Source: Dehalococcoidia bacterium (GTDB taxonomy: Bacteria; Chloroflexota; Dehalococcoidia; SZUA-161). Taken from it: a stretch of 7,114 nucleotides of DNA. Positions 5,913-7,114 of the stretch are shown piece after piece; position 1 is the stretch's first letter, and each line of letters opens with the position of its first letter. The translations under genes and the position numbers were made by a program. The stretch is from contig CP070819.1 of the NCBI GenBank assembly GCA_020344295.1, positions 464,054-471,167 on the forward strand, given 5' to 3'. A model generated the notes under the pieces. The model made no database searches. It saw nothing but the letters and a program-made list of their open reading frames with translations, and was not told the origin of the DNA.

Positions 5913-7114
5913 ATGAGCAAGCAGACTCTCGGATTCAACAAAGCTTTGGGCGACATGGCGGAGGCGCTCAACTCCGAGATAACCTTGAGCGAGAAGCTGC
6001 ACCGGCTGGTAAGATCAACTGCCCGAGCCCTGGGAGTAAGGGGATGCTCCTTGCTGCTTCTTGATGCTCAGAAAAAAAGACTCTTTCATGCAGCATCGCA
6101 GGGCTTAAGCGAGCGTTATCTCAGGAAAGGATTCCTTGAAGCAGAGAGAGGACTCAGCGACACTTTAGAGGGCCGGACCGTTGCCACATTGGATGTGACG
6201 GCTGAATCCCGAATACAGTTCAGTGAATTAGCCCGACAGGAAGGTATTGTCTCGATTCTAGGCGCCCCCGTTAGAATTAAAGGGGATTTGGTAGGCGCAC
6301 TGCGCGCTTACAGTCGAACGCAGCGGGAGTTCACCGTGGCGGAGGAGCAGTTTCTGGGCAGTGTATCAAATCTCATTAGCGTTGCTCTGGAGTCAGGCCG
6401 CGCTAATGAGAGGGAAAAGAGAGCAGTTGATGGCAGTAATAGAACAGGACCGCATCCTGCTCCGCTGACGTCCCAAGTAAAACCGTCAACCTTTGCCCAT
6501 TCCAGCGAAGAGGATTTCGCGCGGCTGCTCGACTTCTACGAGATAGAGTGGGTCTATGAGCCTCGTTCCTTCCTATTGGAGTGGGAAGGAAGGGCCTCTG
6601 AGATGTTTACGCCCGATTTCTATCTTCCTGCACTCGATCTCTACGTTGAGATGACGACCTTGAAGGCCGGCCTTACAACGGAAAAAAGACGCAAGGTACG
6701 CCGCCTGCGGGAACTCTATCCCGACATTAACATCAGGCTGATCGCGCGTCGAGATTATGATCGTCTATTAGCAAAATACGGGCACGGGCCTCTGGCTGGT
6801 GAGAAGACCCATGGCGTAGGACGAGTATTATTTAGCGCTCCACGAATTCAGAATAGGGTAAGCCAGTTGGCTAAGGAGATCTCGCACGACTATGAAGGCT
6901 GCCATCCGGTGCTGCTGGGGGTGTTGCGTGGTGTGTTCTGCTTCATGGCAGATCTAATGCGCTATATTACCATACCGGCGGATGTGGACTTCATGGCCTT
7001 GTCATACTATGGAGGTGAAGATGGCGATGCAGTGCGGGTCACTATGGATGCCGGCATGAATCTAAGGGGACGCCATGTGCTTTTAATAGAGGATATCGTG
7101 GATACTGGTATGAC
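5913..7114 (+). CDS. GAF / PD-(D/E)XK-like / hypoxanthine phosphoribosyltransferase fusion (3'-partial)
   Basis: The frame is open for 400 codons and leaves the window. Residues about 20-163 are a GAF domain: a long N-terminal helix, GVRGCSLLLLDAQKKRLFHA, ILGAPVRIKGDLVGALRAYS and EEQFLGSVSNLISVALE. A polar linker (164-197) follows. Residues about 198-290 resemble restriction-endonuclease-fold domains: FARLLDFYEIEWVYEPRSF, MFTPDFYLPALDLYVEM with D235 and E246, then a basic helix KRRKVRRLRELYP and a strand INIRLIARR. E246-M-T248 replaces the usual E-x-K. From about 303 an HPRT domain begins: LLGVLRGVFCFMADL (loop I), DFMALSYYGG (loop II) and the PRPP-binding LLIEDIVDTGM at 390-400. HPRT makes IMP or GMP from hypoxanthine or guanine plus PRPP. 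The GAF domain suggests ligand control, which is inference. The start has GGGAG 5 nt upstream. All three parts are in one frame with no stop. Confidence 0.88.
   Translation, partial: MSKQTLGFNKALGDMAEALNSEITLSEKLHRLVRSTARALGVRGCSLLLLDAQKKRLFHAASQGLSERYLRKGFLEAERGLSDTLEGRTVATLDVTAESRIQFSELARQEGIVSILGAPVRIKGDLVGALRAYSRTQREFTVAEEQFLGSVSNLISVALESGRANEREKRAVDGSNRTGPHPAPLTSQVKPSTFAHSSEEDFARLLDFYEIEWVYEPRSFLLEWEGRASEMFTPDFYLPALDLYVEMTTLKAGLTTEKRRKVRRLRELYPDINIRLIARRDYDRLLAKYGHGPLAGEKTHGVGRVLFSAPRIQNRVSQLAKEISHDYEGCHPVLLGVLRGVFCFMADLMRYITIPADVDFMALSYYGGEDGDAVRVTMDAGMNLRGRHVLLIEDIVDTGM

Overview
The window looks like a chromosomal segment from an environmental bacterium with a moderate G+C content. 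Most starts have strong Shine-Dalgarno sites and several genes have sigma70-type promoters. No single gene fixes the taxonomy. A folate-domain-free MetE-like protein, a beta-propeller lipoprotein and a multidomain hypoxanthine phosphoribosyltransferase (HPRT) would suit an uncultured, possibly anaerobic lineage such as Chloroflexota. That is a low-confidence inference from memory of gene content, not from a search.

Layout. Everything from base 1 to 5751 is on the minus strand; one gene starts at 5913 on the plus strand and leaves the window. In minus-strand transcription order: (a) a nitroreductase broken into two overlapping reading frames (5593-5751 and 5240-5596), with a 14-bp hairpin directly before its first ribosome binding site and a perfect 10-bp hairpin at the junction; (b) a secreted lipoprotein (3665-5065) made of exact 53-residue repeats that should close into an eight-bladed beta-propeller, preceded by a TTGACA-N17-TAGCAT promoter; (c) a short MetE-like protein (2406-3494) without the folate-binding N-terminal half; (d) a small Cys-rich gene at 2156-2308 (50 codons) resembling bacterial metallothioneins; (e) a 683-residue thioredoxin-fold DUF255/YyaL-type protein (48-2099); (f) the first five codons of another gene behind an AGGAGG site at the left edge. 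Genes d, e and f are closely spaced and probably cotranscribed.

On the plus strand, the divergent gene (5913 to the end) is the most unusual item. It encodes 400 visible residues: a GAF sensor domain, a segment resembling a PD-(D/E)XK nuclease fold, and an HPRT domain whose PRPP loop lies at the window edge. It has its own TTGCTT-N17-TATAAT promoter and an operator-like dyad near the expected transcription start.

How the genes relate: d, e and possibly a suggest metal and redox handling, while b and c are not obviously linked to each other or to the rest. No RNA genes, CRISPR arrays, insertion sequences or phage genes were seen. The best candidates for undescribed biology are the GAF/nuclease-like/HPRT fusion and the two hairpins placed against the two ribosome binding sites of the split nitroreductase.
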